From Bog-756 sp036511155 (GTDB lineage: Bacteria > Actinomycetota > Acidimicrobiia > Acidimicrobiales > RAAP-2): DNA of 19,298 nt. Below, one piece after another: positions 15,422 through 19,298 of this stretch. The stretch lies in assembly GCA_036511155.1 (NCBI GenBank), contig DATCCR010000017.1, positions 1-19,298 of the forward strand. Reading direction: 5' to 3'. A model generated the notes under the pieces. It was not told where the DNA came from and ran no database searches. It worked only from the letters and a program-made list of their open reading frames with translations. Numbering within the stretch: position 1 is the first letter of the stretch; every line of letters starts with the position of its first letter. Made by a program: the position numbers and the translations under genes.

Positions 15422-16057
15422 ATGCCCGAAACCACGCTCACCGCCCACACCGGCCGCGAGATCGGATCGAGTTCGACCCGTCGTCTGCGCGCCGAGGGCA
15501 AGATCCCCGGCGTGGTCTACGGCCACGGGTCGGAGCCCATCTCGGTGGCGGTCGTCGCCCGCGAGTTCCAGATCGCCATGTCGGGCGAGGCCGGCCTCAA
15601 CACGCTGCTCCAGCTCAACGTGGACGGCAAGGACCTGCTGACCATGGCCCGTGACATCCAGCACCATCCGGTGCGCAACGTGGTCACCCATGTCGACTTC
15701 CTCATCGTGAACGTCGATGAGCTGATCAGCGCCGAGGTCACCATCAACCTGGTGGGCGAGGCCGTCGAGGTCGGACACGGCGACGGCATCGTGGACCAGC
15801 AGCTGTTCACCCTGCACGTCAAGGCCAAGCCGACCGAGATCCCGCCGAGCGTCGACATCGACATCTCGGGCCTCACCATCGGTGGTGCGCTCCACGTCTC
15901 GGACATCACCATCCCCGCCGGCGTCGAGCTCGAGACCGACCTCGACGCCACCGTCGTGGCCGGCAACCCGCCCCGCGTCCAGGTGGCCACCGCCGCCGAG
16001 GAGGCCGCAGGCGAGGAGGCCGCACCGGCCGCCGAGGCCACGGGCGACGAGGCCTAG
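15422..16057 (+). CDS. rplY: 50S ribosomal protein L25/general stress protein Ctc
   Basis: 211 residues, the long CTC/TL5 form that binds 5S rRNA. The ATG at 15422 has GAGGAG with a seven- to eight-nt spacer (CCGAGGAGTCCCCGC before the ATG); in-frame codons further upstream run through the hairpin repeats and are excluded. Residues 1-95 form the L25 5S-binding domain: TLTAHTGREIGSSSTRRLRAEGKIPGVVYGHG, then HHPVRNVVTHVDFLIVN. Residues about 96-185 are the C-terminal TL5 beta domain (INLVGEAVEVGHGDGIVDQQLF, IDISGLTIGGALHVSDITIPAGV). A tail of about 25 residues is Ala/Glu-rich and probably disordered, as in many actinobacterial homologues. The pairing with pth downstream is widely conserved and joins two translation functions. 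In mycobacteria a lipoprotein gene lies between prs and rplY; here there is none. Confidence 0.96.
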   Translation: MPETTLTAHTGREIGSSSTRRLRAEGKIPGVVYGHGSEPISVAVVAREFQIAMSGEAGLNTLLQLNVDGKDLLTMARDIQHHPVRNVVTHVDFLIVNVDELISAEVTINLVGEAVEVGHGDGIVDQQLFTLHVKAKPTEIPPSVDIDISGLTIGGALHVSDITIPAGVELETDLDATVVAGNPPRVQVATAAEEAAGEEAAPAAEATGDEA

Positions 16058-16077
16058 GCCCTGCTCCGCCGCCGCGA

Positions 16078-16094
16078 GGGGGCGGGCGGCCCCC
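16078..16094 (+). other. GC hairpin between rplY and pth
   Basis: GGGGGC (16078-16083) pairs with GCCCCC (16089-16094) around a 5-nt loop, in the 51-bp gap before pth and 14 nt from its ATG. No T-tract follows. It may act as a weak attenuator or mRNA stabiliser, and it leaves pth without a well-placed Shine-Dalgarno sequence. Confidence 0.3.
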
Positions 16095-16108
16095 GCCGGG
16101 GCACCCCC

Positions 16109-16711
16109 ATGGACCTGCTGGTCGTCGGCCTCGGCAATCCGTGGGCCGAGTACGAGGGCACCCGCCACAACGTCGGAGCCGACGCCGTGGCCCGCCTGGT
16201 GGCGCGCCACCACGGGAGTCTGTCGGCCGAAAAGGGACTCCACGCCCGGGCGGGCCGGATCGTCGTCGGCGGGCACAAGCTGCTCTGCGCCATCCCGCTC
16301 ACCTACATGAACGAGTCGGGACTGGCCGTGGCACCGCTGGTCCGCCGGGCCGGGATCGACGGGTCCGACGGGTCCGACGCCGGTGGTGTCGCCACGAAGC
16401 TGGTCATCGTGCACGACGAGTTGGACCTCCCCTCCGGAAGGGTGAAGGTCAAGGCCGGTGGCGGCACGGCCGGCAACAACGGGCTGAAGTCCGTCCACGC
16501 CCACCTCCACACCGGTGACTACCTGCGGGTCCGCATCGGCATCGGCAAGCCCCCGGGCCGCCAGCCGGGGGCCGACTACGTGCTCAAGCGCCCGGGGTCG
16601 GCCGAGCGGGAGGCCCTCGCCGTGGCCGCCGAGGTGGCCGCCGACGCCGTCGAGCTGATCGCCACCCTGGGCGTCGAGGCGGCCATGAACCGGATCAACA
16701 CCGCCGAGTAG
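16109..16711 (+). CDS. pth: Peptidyl-tRNA hydrolase
   Basis: 200 residues, typical of bacterial Pth1, which frees tRNAs by hydrolysing peptidyl-tRNA released from ribosomes. All expected active-site residues are visible: Asn10 in VVGLGNP, catalytic His20 in GTRHNVG, Asn68 in LTYMNESG, Asp103 in IVHDELDLPSG (family Asp93) and Asn124 in GTAGNNGLKS (family Asn114). The ten-residue shift comes from a short insert GIDGSDGSDAGG at about 82-93, encoded by 9-bp tandem repeats. Start is ATG 16109, which places the GLGNP motif at its usual distance from the N-terminus. It follows rplY after 51 bp. Its TAG stop lies ten nt before the ABC gene start. Confidence 0.97.
   Translation: MDLLVVGLGNPWAEYEGTRHNVGADAVARLVARHHGSLSAEKGLHARAGRIVVGGHKLLCAIPLTYMNESGLAVAPLVRRAGIDGSDGSDAGGVATKLVIVHDELDLPSGRVKVKAGGGTAGNNGLKSVHAHLHTGDYLRVRIGIGKPPGRQPGADYVLKRPGSAEREALAVAAEVAADAVELIATLGVEAAMNRINTAE
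16352..16378 (+). repeat. 9-bp tandem repeat inside pth
   Basis: Three 9-bp units in frame: GGGATCGAC (16352-16360), then GGGTCCGAC twice (16361-16378), encoding GID-GSD-GSD. The last two are identical and the first differs at two bases. It accounts for most of the extra loop between Asn68 and the catalytic Asp, presumably by slipped-strand expansion. Confidence 0.7.
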
Positions 16712-16714
16712 GTT
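16709..16714 (+). promoter_or_regulatory. TAGGTT -10 candidate for leaderless ABC ATPase gene
   Basis: TAGGTT fits TANNNT and ends six nt before the ATG at 16721, matching the spacing at prs and mfd. The TAG is the pth stop codon, so only part of the match is independent. No Shine-Dalgarno sequence precedes the ATG. Confidence 0.35.
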
Positions 16715-16720
16715 CGGGCC

Positions 16721-17712
<992 letters not shown>

Positions 17713-17716
<4 letters not shown>

Positions 17717-18480
17717 ACGACGTGCGGGTGGCCGCCGCCCAGGTGGGCTACGAGCAGAAGGCCTACTGGCGCAACCCGATGGCCGCCATCTTCACCTTCG
17801 CCTTCCCGATCATCTTCCTCCTGGTGGTGGGCGGCTCGGCCGGCCCGTCCAGGGTGCCCGGGTACACGCTGCGCTACAACCAGTACATCGTCATCGCCAT
17901 GCTGACCTTCGGCCTGATCGCCGCCTGCTACACCAACCTGGCCATGGTCATCTGCACCCGCCGGGAGTCCGGGGTGCTGAAGCGGATGCGGGGCACTCCC
18001 ATCGCCGTCGGGTCCTACATCGCCGGGCTCATCGGCTCGGTGCTGATCGTGGTGGCCATCCTCACCGTGCTGGTGGTCGCCCTGGGCCTGGCCTTCTACG
18101 ACCTCCACTTCCCGTTCCACCCGGTCGCCGTGGTGGTGACCCTGGTGGTGGGCATCGTGACCTTCTGCGCCCTCGGTCTGGCCGTCACCATCCTGGTGCC
18201 CAATGCGGACGCCGCCCCGGCCGTCATCAACGGCCTCTACTTCCCGGTGGTGTTCATCTCCGGTGTGTTCTATCCGCTGGCCCAGGGGTCGGTGCTGGCC
18301 CGGATCGCCGACTGGTTCCCGATCTTCCACATGATCCGCGCCCTGGTCAGTGCCTTCGAGGGCGGGCCGGGGTCCGGACTGCGGGTGGGGGACCTGGTGG
18401 TGATGGCCGCCTGGGCCGCCGTCGCCCTGGTGTTCACCGCCCGTCGCTTCCGGTGGGAGCCGCGCCGGCCGAAGGCCTGA
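17713..18480 (+). CDS. ABC-2 type transporter permease
   Basis: 255 residues from a GTG at 17713 that overlaps the ATPase stop as GTGA, with AGGAGG (17703-17708) four nt upstream. About six hydrophobic segments are visible: about 24-42, 59-78, 98-125, 135-158, 165-190 and 229-247, the usual ABC-2 topology. The cytoplasmic coupling segment RRESGVLKRMRGTP (about residues 83-96) after the second helix is the conserved ABC-2 motif that contacts the ATPase. The later segment INGLYFPVVFISGVFYPL is also family-typical. Together with the ATPase it should form a 2+2 exporter of the daunorubicin-resistance/lipid-linked-cargo class. Its position between pth and mfd is not part of the classic mycobacterial order, so it may be a lineage-specific insertion. 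Confidence 0.92.
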
Positions 18481-18558
18481 ACCCGGACGCCGATCCATGA
18501 GCCCCCGGCGATCGGACGTGCGGGTGGTCCGGTGGACCGTCCCGGAATTCCTCGGCTC

Positions 18559-18580
18559 CTGGTATCAGATCTGATACCAG
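18559..18580. promoter_or_regulatory. 22-bp perfect palindrome, candidate operator
   Basis: CTGGTATCAGA followed directly by its exact reverse complement, in a 229-bp intergenic region 79 bp after the permease stop and 129 bp before the mfd start. It is A+T-richer than its surroundings. The GGTATC...GATACC arms resemble dimeric regulator operators such as those of GntR/FCD proteins. It can also form a 9-bp stem with a GATC loop, but no T-tract follows. No regulator gene lies in the window. Confidence 0.5.
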
Positions 18581-18697
18581 ACTGCAGCCGGGAGGCAGAT
18601 CCGGCGCCGCGCAGCGCCGAATTCGGATCCACGACGGCGCAGGACCCGTTCCCCGGCGACCCACGGCACCCCGCCCGGGCACCCCGATCCACACCGC

Positions 18698-18703
18698 TAC
18701 CCT
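18698..18703 (+). promoter_or_regulatory. TACCCT -10 candidate for leaderless mfd
   Basis: TACCCT fits TANNNT and ends six nt before the GTG at 18710, placing the transcription start on the initiation codon. No ribosome-binding sequence lies in front of the GTG. Unlike the boxes at prs and the ABC gene, this one does not overlap a stop codon, so it is independent support for the spacing rule. Confidence 0.45.
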
Positions 18704-18709
18704 GACCGG

Positions 18710-19298
18710 GTGAGTCTCCGGTCACTCCCCGCACTGCTCCGCAACGAGCCCGCCATGACCAGCATCGTGGGCGCCCGCGGCGCCACACTGGCGGTCGCCA
18801 CCCCGGCCCAGGCCTTCGTCCTGGCCGGCCTGCTGCGGCTCGGGACCCGGCGCCCGGTGCTGGTGGTCACCCCGACCGGTCAGGCGGCAACGCAGCTGGC
18901 CCACGACCTCGAGGTCTTCGCCACCCACCGGGGCGACAGGGCACCGGCCGTCGAGGTGTTCCCGGCCTGGGAGACCCTGCCGTTCGAGCGGGTGAGCCCC
19001 GAGGTCCACACCATGGGTCGGCGTCTCCGCCTGCTGTGGCAGCTGGCCGGCCCCGACGCCGGCGAGGGATCCGGCCCCGACGTCGTGGTGGCCCCGGTCA
19101 AGGCCGTCCTCCAGTGTCTCGGCCCGTGGCGCACCGCCGCCCGGCCGGTGGTGGTGGAGCGGGGGGACCGCGTGGTGGTCGACGAGCTGGTGGCCGACCT
19201 CGTCGGCCTCGGGTACCGCCGCGAGTCGCTGGTGGAGCACCGGGGCGAGCTGGCCGTGCGCGGCGGCATCGTCGACGTCTTCCCGTCGACGGCGGACG
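18710..19298 (+). CDS. mfd: Transcription-repair coupling factor Mfd, N-terminal part (partial)
   Basis: Open from a GTG at 18710 to the right edge: 196 codons of a protein normally about 1,150-1,200 residues. The visible part is the UvrB-homology region: SLRSLPALLRNEPAM, a degenerate nucleotide-binding-like segment LVVTPTGQAATQLAHDLEVF, then VFPAWETLPFERVSPEVHTMGRRL, VVVAPVKAVLQCL and GELAVRGGIVDVFPST, all standard Mfd/UvrB landmarks. Mfd releases RNA polymerase stalled at DNA lesions and recruits UvrA through this N-terminal module; the translocase domains lie beyond the window. The GTG is chosen because it is the first start in the frame, fits the family N-terminus and is preceded by a leaderless-type -10; the ATG 15 codons later is less likely. 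mfd next to the glmU-prs-rplY-pth block is conserved in actinobacteria. Confidence 0.95.
   Translation, partial: MSLRSLPALLRNEPAMTSIVGARGATLAVATPAQAFVLAGLLRLGTRRPVLVVTPTGQAATQLAHDLEVFATHRGDRAPAVEVFPAWETLPFERVSPEVHTMGRRLRLLWQLAGPDAGEGSGPDVVVAPVKAVLQCLGPWRTAARPVVVERGDRVVVDELVADLVGLGYRRESLVEHRGELAVRGGIVDVFPSTAD

Larger units (their letters stand above)
18481..18709. other. Intergenic region between ABC exporter and mfd
   Basis: No supported gene. Besides the 22-bp palindrome it has GGAATTCC near 18544-18551, CCGAATTCGG at 18617-18626 and an imperfect GGCGC/GCGCC hairpin around 18603-18618. A TANNNT box just before mfd marks the likely promoter. Confidence 0.5.

Noticed and set aside
18497..18574. 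25-residue frame ending in the 22-bp palindrome
   Set aside because: No ribosome site, no recognisable peptide, and the stop is made by the palindrome itself.

Overview
The window is high-GC DNA from an actinobacterium. The + strand block glmU, prs, rplY, pth, mfd is the housekeeping neighbourhood known from mycobacteria and relatives. The three-gene PilV/PilW/PilX-like minor pilin operon and the AtuA-containing acyl-CoA carboxylase operon would fit an environmental lineage such as Acidimicrobiia. That class assignment is an inference; no marker gene here proves it.

Layout. (1) 1-5705, minus strand: three prepilin-like genes transcribed leftward, joined by 4-bp ATGA stop/start overlaps; the last runs off the left edge. 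All have a prepilin-type N-terminus followed by a very large, Cys/Ser/Thr/Asn-rich exported part. The first carries eight regularly spaced cysteine-pair repeats that look like a beta-propeller-type passenger. A FliA/WhiG-like (sigma28) promoter candidate lies about 60 bp upstream of the first start. (2) 5706-6084: non-coding, holding that promoter and several perfect palindromes. (3) 6085-12902, minus strand: an acyl-CoA degradation operon transcribed in the order carboxylase beta, biotin carboxylase alpha, AtuA-like protein, acyl-CoA dehydrogenase. The gene set matches branched-chain or acyclic-terpenoid acyl-CoA breakdown (leucine/isovalerate or citronellate type). The exact substrate cannot be read from sequence. 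(4) 12903-13047: divergent intergenic region with overlapping -10 candidates for both directions. (5) 13048-16711, plus strand: a GlmU that lacks the acetyltransferase active site, PRPP synthetase, ribosomal protein L25/CTC and peptidyl-tRNA hydrolase. (6) 16721-18480: a two-gene ABC-2 type exporter. (7) 18481-18709: intergenic region with a 22-bp perfect palindrome. (8) 18710-19298: the 5' part of mfd, the transcription-repair coupling factor, running off the right edge.

What stands out: the pilin operon with its oversized adhesin-like passenger and sigma28-like promoter; the C-terminally truncated GlmU; an acyl-CoA dehydrogenase whose catalytic base appears to sit in the isovaleryl/long-chain position; the recurring TANNNT-N6-start arrangement suggesting leaderless mRNAs (prs, ABC ATPase, mfd); a 33-bp tandem repeat with twin hairpins after prs; and the 22-bp palindrome before mfd.
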